Positions 51,641 to 59,715 of a stretch of 64,000 nt of DNA are shown here, piece after piece (the stretch's first letter is position 1; each line of letters starts with the position of its first letter). The position numbers were made by a program, and so were the translations under genes. This stretch comes from CAVQZA01 sp963718355 (GTDB taxonomy: Bacteria > Actinomycetota > Thermoleophilia > Gaiellales > Gaiellaceae): the NCBI GenBank assembly GCA_963718355.1, contig CAVQZA010000009.1:99402-163401 (forward strand), given 5' to 3'. Below the pieces are notes generated by a model. That model was not told the origin of the DNA. It saw only the letters and a program-made list of their open reading frames with translations, and did not search any database.

Positions 51641-52036
51641 CTACTGAGCTGCGACGACCGTCAACCCGGTGAGGGTGGCGGCCGTCAGCTGCGGCGAAGT
51701 GGTCGAACAGGTGACCGTGGTGCCACCGGTGTCGGTGCTGCACGTGTAGGTGGTCGGCCCGCCCGCCGTGAGTGCGGCCTGCACGATGACCTTCCCCGTG
51801 CTCGCGCTCGGGACGGCCGGTGTGATCGTGAACGTCAGCGAGTCGATGTTCGTCGGCGTCGACGCGTTGAGCGCGTAGTGGACGTTCGTCACGGTGTACC
51901 CCGAGACGGTTCCGGCACCCGCGCCGGCCGTCGAGTTCGGAACCGTGTTGGACGCCGTGAAGGCGTACGCCCCGCCCGCGACCACCATGACGAGAGCGAT
52001 GAGACCGAAGATCCTGATGTGAGGGACTGTGCGCAT
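51641..52036 (-). CDS. SipW-dependent-type small exported protein, copy 1
   Basis: 131 residues from ATG 52036. The N-terminus RTVPHIRIFGLIALVMVVAG then GAYAFTASNTVP is a SipW-dependent-type signal like those of TasA/camelysin proteins. The mature 105 residues are Thr/Ser-rich, beta-type, with a Cys pair in YTCSTDTGGTTVTC and end in LTVVAAQ. It is close to copy 2 in sequence and equal in length. Lies 67 bp before the signal-peptidase gene on the same strand, so probably one transcript. Could be a fibre or surface-layer subunit; that is inference. Confidence 0.85.
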   Translation of the reverse strand: MRTVPHIRIFGLIALVMVVAGGAYAFTASNTVPNSTAGAGAGTVSGYTVTNVHYALNASTPTNIDSLTFTITPAVPSASTGKVIVQAALTAGGPTTYTCSTDTGGTTVTCSTTSPQLTAATLTGLTVVAAQ

Positions 52037-52186
52037 GGACGAACCTGGCCTTCCGCATTGGTCGCGCCCGCCGGCATTGCCGCTCGAGCGCCTGACAGTA
52101 GGTCCATCGGCCGCACAGCGCCTGGCAAGGCAGTAGTTCATGCGCGACCGCGAACGTAGTTATCCGCAGGACGATCTGCCCGTGAT

Positions 52187-52582
52187 CTACTGAGCCGCGA
52201 CCACGGTCAGACTCGTGAGAGTCGCGGCCGTCAGTAGCGGGGAGGTCGTGGTGCAGGTCACCGTGGCGCCGGAGGAGTCCGTGTTGCAGGTGTACGTGTT
52301 CGGACCGCCGGTCGAGAGAGCGGCCTGGACGACGACCTTGCCCGAGCTCGTGCTCGGCACGACCGGGCTGATCGTGAACGTGAGCGAGTCGATGTTTCCC
52401 GGTGTCGTGGCGCTCAGCGCGTAATGAATGCCGGAGACCGTGTAGCCCGAGACGACACCTGCTCCCTGGCCCGCAACGGTCGCCGGGACGGTGTTCGAAG
52501 CCGTGAAGGCGTAAGCCCCGCCGGCAACCAACATGACAAGGGCGATGAGCCCGAAGATCCGGATGTGAGGGACTGTGCGCAT
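52187..52582 (-). CDS. SipW-dependent-type small exported protein, copy 2
   Basis: 131 residues from ATG 52582. Nearly the same N-terminus as copy 1 (one change in the first 25 residues) and the same C-terminus LTVVAAQ; the mature part has diverged more (SGIHYALSATTPGNIDSLTF against TNVHYALNASTPTNIDSLTF). The duplication includes about 25 bp upstream of the start, with the same translation signal. First gene of the copy 2-copy 1-peptidase series. Confidence 0.85.
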   Translation of the reverse strand: MRTVPHIRIFGLIALVMLVAGGAYAFTASNTVPATVAGQGAGVVSGYTVSGIHYALSATTPGNIDSLTFTISPVVPSTSSGKVVVQAALSTGGPNTYTCNTDSSGATVTCTTTSPLLTAATLTSLTVVAAQ

Positions 52583-52697
52583 GGACGAACCTGGCCTTCC
52601 GCGTTTGGTCGCGCTCGTCGGAGTTCCGACACTTTGATCATCGGCCTTTTGGCAGCGGATCGGCCCGTACTAAGCCGCACACATTAGGATTGGCCGC
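52583..52697. promoter_or_regulatory. Divergent intergenic region of the surface island
   Basis: 115 bp between copy 2 (minus) and the exported protein (plus). The plus side ends with -10 TAGGAT (52685-52690), 7 nt, then CTG 52698. On the minus side I see no clear box; the bases next to copy 2 repeat those before copy 1. Confidence 0.45.
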
Positions 52698-53363
52698 CTG
52701 AAGGGGATCGCAATGCTCGGGTTGCTGCTGGTGGCGGGCGCGCTCGCAGGCATCGCGCGCGGCTCGATCTGGATCGCGGACGGCGCAGGGCATCCTGTGC
52801 TTCGCGTCGATGCGTCCGGCGATGCGCAGGTGACCTGGGCGCAGGGCTCGGTGGTCGTACCGCCGCAGGGGCAGCTCCACCACGGCGCCCTGCGCTCGGG
52901 CCCGACGTGTCCAAGCCGGCCTCGGCGGCGGGAATCCCGTTCGCGGTCTCGGTACGGCGGACGCCGGACGGCCGCCTCTGGGCGCTCCAGGCGTGGCAGG
53001 TGACGCCGGGCGGGCCGGTCGAGCTGCATCTCGCGCGCTGGCAGGGCGAGCCGACGAAGCTCACGCTCGCCTCCGACGGCACGCATCTCTCCGGCGCAGT
53101 CACGTTCCACGGCGCACCGGTGACCGGGACGACCTACACGCTCGAAGGGCAAGCACCCACGCATCTACGTCTACCTCGATTGCTTCGCCTGCGGCGGCAA
53201 GGCCGGCTGGACGCGGATGACCGGCGTCGCGCCGAAGGCGGACGGGACCTTCTCCGTGCTGCTCCGGCCGGACTGGACGGGCTCGCGCTACCGCGCCACG
53301 GTGCTCGGGCCGAACCTCGGCGCGACGCTCGCGCCCGACGCCGAGGAGATCGTTAACAGCTGA
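52698..53363 (+). pseudogene. Exported beta-rich protein, two frameshifts
   Basis: CTG 52698 (7 nt after TAGGAT) gives a good signal peptide KGIAMLGLLLVAGALAG; the first ATG, 52713, would cut off the basic n-region. The first frame reads to VVVPPQGQLHHGAL, must shift near 52891-52895 to LGPDVSKPASAAGIPFAV, and again near 53147-53150 (GGGC) to HPRIYVYLDCFACGGKAGW, ending TLAPDAEEIVNS. Repaired length is about 220 residues. No family recognised; a Cys pair and beta-type segments suggest an extracellular domain. Next to the signal-peptidase cluster. Confidence 0.6.
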
Positions 53364-53367
53364 CCGC

Positions 53368-53379
53368 TAGCCTGCCCGG
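53368..53379 (+). promoter_or_regulatory. -10 box of leaderless exported glycosidase-like gene
   Basis: TAGCCT (53368-53373) with 6 nt before GTG 53380. Confidence 0.5.
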
Positions 53380-54743
53380 GTGCGAGTCAGCCGACGACTC
53401 TCATACGGCCTCATCGCCACCGGGCTGCTCCTGCTCGGGGTCGTCGTCGCCGCGCTGATCGCGCGCGGGCACCCGGCGAAGCAGGCCGCACCGACCGTGG
53501 CGACGACAGTGGCAACGACCGTGGGACGACCGTGGTCACGACCGCCACCGCCCCGGCGACGATCCCCGCGCCCACAGCCGCATTCACGGCCGTACCCGTC
53601 TCGCCGAGCGCGATCCGGATCACGTGGAAGGGTGGCGGTCACGCTGCAGTCGCGCTCGCGGGACAGCCGCCGACGATCTGGGTCCGCGGCGGCGACGTCA
53701 CGCTCGGCGGGCTGTCGTTCACTGCCGCCTACGACGTCCACGTCGGCTCCTCGACCGTCACGGTGACCCCGTCGCAGCCCGGCAGCGCACCCAGTGGCTC
53801 GATCGGAAACGGCGCGATGCTGGTGGACGGGCAGCCGTTCTTTCCGATCTTCCTCTGGGGCCAGTGCCCGAGCTACGACCCGCTGCTCGCGATCGGAATC
53901 GACGTGTTCCTGAACAACCCGTGCGGCGGAATCGACGCGCAGGTGACCGCGCTCGCCGGGAAGGGGCTCTCGGTCGCCGAGGCTCCGGGCGCGACCGGTG
54001 CGATCGGCTCGTACTACCCGGACGAGGCCGACGGGCACGGCTACACCGGCGCGAACCTGCCCGCCGCGAACGGCCTTCGCTTTCTCACGCTCACGAACCA
54101 CTTCTACTCGGCCGCGGCGCCGCTTCCGGGCGGCAAGGGCATGTACCCCGGGCTCGTGGCCAAATCGGACGTGATCGGCTTCGACCTCTATCCGCTCCAG
54201 GTCTGGTGCCGGCGCAACGCGATGGCAGACGTGGCAGCCGCCCAGCGTGAGCTCGTCCGGCTCGCGGCGGGCAAGCCGACCTTCCAGTGGATCGAGACGA
54301 CCCACATGCAGTGCCCGTTCGGCGATGCATCGCTCGCCGTGACGCCGGCAACGGTGCGCGCGGAGAGCTGGCTGGCGCTCGTCGGCGGCGCGCACGGGCT
54401 CGGCTTCTTCCCGATCGGCTGGACGGGCGACGTCAGCGGCGCGCTCCAGCAGGTCGGGCACGACATCGAGTCACTCGGCCCGGTGCTGCTCGCGCCCGCT
54501 GCGCCGGTCACGGCCGACGCGCCGATCGAGGCCACGGCTCGCACCTACGGCGGGGCGTTCTACGTCTTCGCGGTCAATCCGACCTACGCGCCGGTGACCG
54601 CGACGATCCGGGCGCCCGGGCTTGACGGTCGCGCGCTCCAGGTGATCGGCGAGGGCCGCACCGTCACGCCGAAGGACGGCGCCTTCACCGACGCCTTCGC
54701 CCCGCTCGCCGTGCACCTCTACGTCGCAGCTCCCACTGGGTAG
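53380..54743 (+). pseudogene. Exported glycosidase-like protein, frameshifted
   Basis: GTG 53380 gives an N-terminal membrane anchor (LIATGLLLLGVVVAALIA) and a Thr-rich linker (TVATTVATTV). One missing base near 53523-53526 is needed to pass into VVTTATAPATIPAP and the 400-residue domain. Residues with GAMLVDGQPFFPIFLWGQCP, DVIGFDLYPLQVW, WIETTHMQCP and GAHGLGFFPIGW describe a TIM-barrel glycoside-hydrolase layout with possible acid residues, followed by a small beta domain. Substrate unknown. Its stop TAG begins the next gene's -10 box. Confidence 0.7.
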
Positions 54744-54753
54744 AGTCCAGGAC
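54741..54753 (+). promoter_or_regulatory. -10 box of leaderless aldo/keto reductase, containing a stop codon
   Basis: TAGAGT (54741-54746), 7 nt, ATG 54754. TAG is the stop of the glycosidase-like gene. Confidence 0.6.
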
Positions 54754-55782
54754 ATGGAGCTACGCAGCCTCGGCCGCACCGGAGTGAAGGTCACGCCGTT
54801 CTGCCTCGGCGCGATGATGTTCGGCGCGTGGGGCAACACCGACCACGACGAGTCTGTCCGGATCATCCACACCGCGCTCGACGCGGGGATCAACTTCGTC
54901 GACACCGCGGACGTGTACGCGCAGGGCGAGTCCGAGGAGATCGTCGGCAAGGCGCTCGCGGGCGGGAAGCGCGACTCGATCGTGCTCGCCACCAAGCTGC
55001 ACGGCCAGATGGGCGACGACCCGAACCACCGGGGCAACTCGCGCCGCTGGATCTTCCAGGCCGTCGAGGACAGCCTCCGCCGCCTCCAGACCGACTGGAT
55101 CGACCTCTACCAGATCCATCGCCCCGAGCCGAACACCGACATCGACGAGACGCTCGGCGCACTCACCGACCTCGTGCGCCAGGGCAAGATCCGCTACTTC
55201 GGCAGCTCGACGTTCCCCGCGCATCAGATCGTCGAGGCGCAGTGGGTGGCCGAGCGCCGCGGCCGCGAGCGGTTCGTCTGCGAGCAGCCGCCGTACTCGC
55301 TGCTCGTCCGCGCGATCGAGGCCGAGGTGCTGCCGGTTTGCGAGCGCTACGGGATGGGCGTGATCACGTGGAGCCCGCTCGGCGGCGGCTGGCTCAGCGG
55401 CCGGTACCGCGAAGGCGTGGAGCTGCCGACCTCGGGTCGTGCCGAACGCCTGCCGCAGCGATTCGACATGTCGCTGCCCGGGAACCAGGCGAAGCTCGCC
55501 GCGACCGAGCAGCTCGCGAAGCTGGCCGATGACCTGGGGATCAGCCTCGTCCACCTCGCGCTCGCGTTCGTGCTCGAGCATCCGGCGGTGACGAGCGCGA
55601 TCATCGGGCCGCGCACGATGGAGCAGCTCGAGACGCAGCTCGGCGCCGCGGAGCTCCGGCTCGACGCCGCGACGCTCGATCGCATCGACGAGATCGTCCC
55701 GCCTGGCGTGAACCTGAACCATCCCGCCGACACCGGCTGGGAATCGCCCGTGCTCGCGGACCCCGCGAAGCGGCGCCGCTAG
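54754..55782 (+). CDS. Aldo/keto reductase 1
   Basis: 342 residues. AKR tetrad: Asp and Tyr in VDTADVYAQGESE, Lys in VLATKLHGQ, His in LYQIHRPEP. ITWSPLGGGWLSGRYREG and IIGPRTMEQLETQLGA are the NADP-binding C-terminal segments. Reduces aldehydes or ketones with NADPH in the cytosol; substrate unknown. The 3' end overlaps the convergent DUF2237 gene by 4 bp. Confidence 0.93.
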   Translation: MELRSLGRTGVKVTPFCLGAMMFGAWGNTDHDESVRIIHTALDAGINFVDTADVYAQGESEEIVGKALAGGKRDSIVLATKLHGQMGDDPNHRGNSRRWIFQAVEDSLRRLQTDWIDLYQIHRPEPNTDIDETLGALTDLVRQGKIRYFGSSTFPAHQIVEAQWVAERRGRERFVCEQPPYSLLVRAIEAEVLPVCERYGMGVITWSPLGGGWLSGRYREGVELPTSGRAERLPQRFDMSLPGNQAKLAATEQLAKLADDLGISLVHLALAFVLEHPAVTSAIIGPRTMEQLETQLGAAELRLDAATLDRIDEIVPPGVNLNHPADTGWESPVLADPAKRRR

Positions 55783-56162
55783 GCCGCGTCGATCCGGGCC
55801 GCGTGCTCGGTGAGCGCCTCGATCGGGATGAAGTCGAGCGCTCGCGCGTGCGTCGCGCCGAGGACGACGCCCGGCGCGCAGCCCGCGTCGTACGCCTCTA
55901 GCCAGCGCGGTGCGCAGACGCACCAGCGGTCGCCCGCCGAGAGCCCGTCGAACCCCCACTCCGGTACGGGCGTCGAGAGGTCGTTGCCGGTGAGCCGGCT
56001 GAACTCGAGGAACTCCGCGGTCACGATCGCACACACCGTGTGGCTGCCGACGTCCGCCGGCTCCGTGCCGCAGCAGCCGTCGCGGTAGAAGCCGGTCAGC
56101 GGCTCGGTCGAGCACGGCAGAAGCTCGCCGCCGACGACGTTGACGTCCGGCTCACGGCTCAT
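55779..56162 (-). CDS. DUF2237 family protein
   Basis: 127 residues from ATG 56162, overlapping the methyltransferase stop by 4 nt. The protein begins NVVGGELLPCSTEPLTGFYR with DGCCGTEPADVGSHTVCA, then SAGDRWCVCAPRWLEAYDAG: the dense Cys pattern of DUF2237. Family function is unknown; conserved Cys and His could bind metal. Cytosolic, no signal. Confidence 0.9.
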   Translation of the reverse strand: MSREPDVNVVGGELLPCSTEPLTGFYRDGCCGTEPADVGSHTVCAIVTAEFLEFSRLTGNDLSTPVPEWGFDGLSAGDRWCVCAPRWLEAYDAGCAPGVVLGATHARALDFIPIEALTEHAARIDAA

Positions 56163-56968
56163 GCGCTCGCCCGGAAGAGCTGGAACCGGAGCGGGAAGCG
56201 AGAGAGACCGGAGTCGAGCCGGAACTGCCGCATGTGCTCGTCGAGGGCGGCGCGGGCGGCCGGGAGATCGGCTTCGGAGACGCCCATGAACTCGAGCTGG
56301 AGGTCGTCCACAACGGAGTCCTCCGGCACGTCGACGTCGAGCGCGTGGGCCGTACGGGCGACACCGACGAAGCCCGACGCTTCGAGGATCCCCGTCGTCC
56401 GCTCGGGGTCGGCGAGCGCGAACGGCCCGGTCGGGCTCTTGCCCGGCTCCGGCTGGGGCGGCGGGGGCACGAACTCGGCGATCGCCGAGGAGAAGAGCCA
56501 CGGGTTGCTCTCGGGCCACTGCCAGCACGCGAACACGAGCCTCGCGCCCGGCTCGAGCTGGGCCCGGATGTTGGCGAACGCCGTGACCGGCTCGTCGAAG
56601 AACATCACGCCGAACTGGCTCATCGCGACGTCGAACGGCGCGCCCTCGACGGGGTCGATCTGCAGGTCGACGACGTGGAACTCGACATTCTCGACCCCGG
56701 CCTCGGCGGCCCGCTCACTCGCGAGCCGGGTGAGCGGCGCGGAGACGTCGGCGCCGACGACGGAGCCCTCGGAGCCGACCGCGCGCGCAGCCTCGATCGA
56801 CGTCTTCCCGCCGCCGCTGCCCACGTCGAGCACACGCTCGCCCGGCCGCAGCGCCAGCGCTTCAAGCAGGTAGCCCGTCACCCGGTCAGTGAGCCGCTCG
56901 CGCTTCGGCCACAACGACGTGAAGTACGCGTCGTTCCAGCGGCGCCGCTCGGCCTCGTTCGTCGCCAT
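56159..56968 (-). CDS. Class I SAM-dependent methyltransferase
   Basis: 269 residues from ATG 56968. Motif I RVLDVGSGGGKTSIEAA is near residues 46-60; VVGADVSAPLTRLA is the acidic loop; FDVAMSQFGVMFFDEP is motif III-like. UbiE/Methyltransf_11 type with unknown acceptor. Leaderless: -10 TAGGAT (minus 56981-56976) is 7 nt upstream and uses the stop of the aldo/keto reductase. Confidence 0.9.
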   Translation of the reverse strand: MATNEAERRRWNDAYFTSLWPKRERLTDRVTGYLLEALALRPGERVLDVGSGGGKTSIEAARAVGSEGSVVGADVSAPLTRLASERAAEAGVENVEFHVVDLQIDPVEGAPFDVAMSQFGVMFFDEPVTAFANIRAQLEPGARLVFACWQWPESNPWLFSSAIAEFVPPPPQPEPGKSPTGPFALADPERTTGILEASGFVGVARTAHALDVDVPEDSVVDDLQLEFMGVSEADLPAARAALDEHMRQFRLDSGLSRFPLRFQLFRASA

Positions 56969-56981
56969 GCGCGTGATCCTA
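56969..56981 (-). promoter_or_regulatory. -10 box of leaderless methyltransferase, containing a stop codon
   Basis: TAGGAT on the minus strand (56981-56976) with 7 nt to ATG 56968. Its TAG ends the aldo/keto reductase 2 gene. Confidence 0.6.
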
Positions 56982-57845
56982 CGGCAGCGCGTCGAGCTCG
57001 GCGGGCGTCAGCTCCCAGGCTCCAGCGGCGGCGTTGGCGCGCGCCTGCTCGGGGCTCGTCGCGCCCGCGATCACCGATGCGATGCCCGGAATCGAGGCGA
57101 GGCCGCCGATCGCGAGCTCCAGCAGCGTGTGGCCGTGCGCGGTCGCGAACGCGTCGAGCTCCTCGACGCGCCGGAGCTCCTCGTCGCCGATGCCGGCCGC
57201 ACTGAGCCTCGTCCCGGTCGGCGTCGGTGCGCCGCGCCGGTACTTGCCGGTGAGGAGCCCGCTCTCGAGCGGGAAGTACGGGACGTAGCCGATCCCGAGC
57301 TCGCGGCACGCCGGCAGCACCTCGGCGTCGTCGTCGCGGTGCATCAGGCTGTAGCGGTTCTGAACGGCGGCGATCGGGGCCACGCCGACCGCCTCGCGGA
57401 TCTGCGCGGCATCGACGTTGGAGAGCCCGAGCGCGCCCACCGTGCCCTCCTCGACGAGCTCCTGCATCGCGGCGACCGTCTCCGCGAGCGGCGTCACGCC
57501 GTCGGGCCGGTGGTAGTAGTAGAGGTCGATGCGGTCGGTGGCGAGGCGCTCGAGCGAGCCGGCGATCGCGCGGCGGATGTACTCGCGCGAGCCGCCGGGC
57601 GCGTCGCCGTTCGCACCCTTCATGTCCATCCCGAACTTCGTCGCGAGCACGACGCGGTCGCGCCGGCCCGCGAGCGCCTCGCCCAGGAACCGCTCGCTGC
57701 CGCCGCCACCGCCGTAGATGTCAGCCGTGTCCAGGAAGGTGATCCCCGCGTCGAGCGCCGCATCGACGACCGCGCGCGTCGCAGCCGAGTCGAGGCGGCC
57801 GCCGAAGTTGTTGCACCCGAGCCCTACCCGCGAGACCGCCAGCAT
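56979..57845 (-). CDS. Aldo/keto reductase 2
   Basis: 288 residues. SRVGLGCNNFGGRLD opens the barrel; Asp-Tyr in LDTADIYGGGGG, Lys in LATKFGMD, His in YYYHRPDGV. Shorter C-terminus than AKR 1. Substrate unknown. Start ATG 57845 is 6 nt after CATAAT, which contains the TAA stop of the EamA gene. Confidence 0.92.
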   Translation of the reverse strand: MLAVSRVGLGCNNFGGRLDSAATRAVVDAALDAGITFLDTADIYGGGGGSERFLGEALAGRRDRVVLATKFGMDMKGANGDAPGGSREYIRRAIAGSLERLATDRIDLYYYHRPDGVTPLAETVAAMQELVEEGTVGALGLSNVDAAQIREAVGVAPIAAVQNRYSLMHRDDDAEVLPACRELGIGYVPYFPLESGLLTGKYRRGAPTPTGTRLSAAGIGDEELRRVEELDAFATAHGHTLLELAIGGLASIPGIASVIAGATSPEQARANAAAGAWELTPAELDALP

Positions 57846-57857
57846 CGCGGGATTATG
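57846..57857 (-). promoter_or_regulatory. -10 box of leaderless aldo/keto reductase 2, containing a stop codon
   Basis: CATAAT on the minus strand (57857-57852) with 6 nt to ATG 57845; the EamA TAA lies inside it. Confidence 0.5.
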
Positions 57858-58722
57858 CCAACGCAGCGGTCTTGCTCCGCTCCGTGGTCTGGATCAGCAC
57901 CGCGCCGATCACCACGAAGCCGCCGACGATCGTGGACGGCGCCGGCTTCTCGGAGATCGAGATCCACACCCAGAGCGGGCCGAGCACGACCTCGAGCAGC
58001 GTGATCAGAGCCACCTCGGCGGCCGGGATCAGCCGCGCTCCGATCGTGAGCAGGATCAGGCCGAGCCCCATCTGGCCTACGCCGAGCGCGATCAGCAGGC
58101 CGAGGTCGCGCCCGGTGATCGTCGAGGGCGACGCGAAAGGCGCCGCGACGAGCATCACGATCACCTGCGAGAGGCAGATCGCCGGAGCCATCGACACGTC
58201 GCGCCGCTGGCGCGTGATCACGATCGCCACCGCGAACGACAGCGTCATGATCAGCGAGACGCCGACGCCGAGCACGCCGCCGCTTCCGGCTCCGCCGACC
58301 ATCAGTGCGACACCGAGCACCGCGACGACCATCGCCACGATCGAGCGTGGCGTGATCGACTCGCCGAGTGCGAGCCAGGCGAGCAGCGCCGCGGCGATCG
58401 GCGCGAGCGCCTGCATGAAGAGGACATTCGCAACGTTGGCGTGATTCAGGGCGACGATGAACGAGCCCGACGCGATCGCCGTGCAGACCGCGACCCCGAG
58501 CCCGGCGAGGCCCATCGACCGGAACACGTGCACCGTGCGTCCCCGGTTCGTGACCCAGACGAAGCCGCTGACGAAGAGGCATGCGAAGAACGCGCGGCCC
58601 GCGAGCTGCGTCGCAGTGTCGACCGTCAGCTCACGCTGAAGCAGTCCCGCCGTCGACCAGGCGACCGCCGCGAGCGCGACGAAGAGCTGTCCCCGGCGAC
58701 GGTCCCCCACACCGGCAGTCAA
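57853..58722 (-). CDS. EamA (DMT) family transporter 3
   Basis: 289 residues from TTG 58722; GTG 58710 is an alternative. TTG is preferred because a -10-like TAAGTC lies 7 nt upstream, as in neighbouring leaderless genes. About ten membrane segments in two EamA repeats (AAVAWSTAGLLQREL in the first; LGVGQMGLGLILLTIGARLI in the second). Exporter of unknown substrate. Confidence 0.88.
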   Translation of the reverse strand: MTAGVGDRRRGQLFVALAAVAWSTAGLLQRELTVDTATQLAGRAFFACLFVSGFVWVTNRGRTVHVFRSMGLAGLGVAVCTAIASGSFIVALNHANVANVLFMQALAPIAAALLAWLALGESITPRSIVAMVVAVLGVALMVGGAGSGGVLGVGVSLIMTLSFAVAIVITRQRRDVSMAPAICLSQVIVMLVAAPFASPSTITGRDLGLLIALGVGQMGLGLILLTIGARLIPAAEVALITLLEVVLGPLWVWISISEKPAPSTIVGGFVVIGAVLIQTTERSKTAALA

Positions 58723-58739
58723 TCACGCAGACTTATGCG
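58723..58739. promoter_or_regulatory. 17-bp divergent region with overlapping -10 boxes
   Basis: Plus: CAGACT (58728-58733), 6 nt, ATG 58740. Minus: TAAGTC (58735-58730), 7 nt, TTG 58722. Same design as 45259-45276 but with weaker boxes. Confidence 0.45.
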
Positions 58740-59252
58740 ATGGCCTGGGTCGCGCTCCTGCGCGGAATCAACGTGGGTGGCCGGAACATCGTGCCGATGG
58801 CCGAGCTCCGGCAGCTCTTCGAAGCGGCGGGCTGCCGGGACGTGAGCAGCTACATCGCAAGCGGCAACGTGCTGTTCACGCACGACGCGCCCGACCGCGC
58901 CGCGCTCGAGGCGGCCGTGGAGCAGACCTTCGGCGTCGCCTCGCCGATCGTGCTGCGGACCGACGAGGAGCTCGCGCGCATCGTTGCCGGACACCCGTTC
59001 GGTGCGGACACGTCTGAAACGCATGTCGCCTTCCTCGGAGGCGCACCCGGCGCGCTCGGCTCGGTCGACGTCGCGCCGGACCGGTTCGAGGTCGACGGCA
59101 ACAACGTCTACTTGCAATACCCGAACGGCGTCCGCGGCTCGAAGCTCACCGGGGCGCTGCTCGAGCGCCGGCTCGGCGTCACGGCGACGATCCGGAACTG
59201 GCGCACCGTCACGCGCCTGGCGAAGCTAGCGAAATCGGCGGCGGATTCGTGA
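58740..59252 (+). CDS. DUF1697 family protein
   Basis: 170 residues from ATG 58740; a longer frame upstream is antisense to EamA. WVALLRGINVGGRNIVPMAE and VSSYIASGNVLFTHDAP are the DUF1697 signature, and VYLQYPNGVRGSKLTGALLE the C-terminal block. Cytosolic, function unknown. The last 44 bp overlap the convergent OsmC gene. Confidence 0.92.
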   Translation: MAWVALLRGINVGGRNIVPMAELRQLFEAAGCRDVSSYIASGNVLFTHDAPDRAALEAAVEQTFGVASPIVLRTDEELARIVAGHPFGADTSETHVAFLGGAPGALGSVDVAPDRFEVDGNNVYLQYPNGVRGSKLTGALLERRLGVTATIRNWRTVTRLAKLAKSAADS

Positions 59253-59715
59253 GCGTCTGGAGGACGACGCAGTAGCGCTCGGTCTTCTCGAGCAGCGACT
59301 CGAGCTGCTCGGCGCTCGCCTCCGGCGCGTCGAGCTCGAACCGGAGCCGGATCGCTTCGAAGCCGACCCGCGCGTCTCGATCCGTGCCGAGCGTTCCCTG
59401 CAGGTCGAGGTCGCCCTCGACGACGACCTCGACTGAGCGGAGCGGGATCTCCATCGCCGCGGCGACCATCTGGCAGGTGATCTGGGCGCACGCGGCGAGC
59501 GCGCCGAGGAGCAGGTCGCCCGAGCATGCTCCGCCGCCGGGCCCGCCGACGCCCGCGTGCGCTTCGGCTGCCTGAATCGCGCGGCCGAGATCCACGGAGC
59601 ACGCGACCGGCGAGTCGCCCTGGCCGCCTCGGGCGCTCAGCGTGATCTTCGCGCTGGCCGGGTCGGCGCGGTAGCCGTCCTTCAAAGGGCGCTGGATGTC
59701 CCGGAGATCACTCAT
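59209..59715 (-). CDS. OsmC family protein
   Basis: 168 residues. GGACSGDLLLGALAACAQIT carries the first conserved Cys and KTERYCVVLQTL the second, the peroxidatic pair of OsmC/Ohr-type peroxidases. ATG 59715 overlaps the response-regulator stop by one base (TGATG). Probably reduces organic hydroperoxides; may be controlled by the adjacent two-component system. Confidence 0.88.
   Translation of the reverse strand: MSDLRDIQRPLKDGYRADPASAKITLSARGGQGDSPVACSVDLGRAIQAAEAHAGVGGPGGGACSGDLLLGALAACAQITCQMVAAAMEIPLRSVEVVVEGDLDLQGTLGTDRDARVGFEAIRLRFELDAPEASAEQLESLLEKTERYCVVLQTLTNPPPISLASPGA

Noticed and set aside
51641..52582. The two 131-residue proteins as type IV pilins
   Set aside because: No prepilin G/F-T/S-x-E cleavage motif; the signal instead matches the SipW-dependent type.
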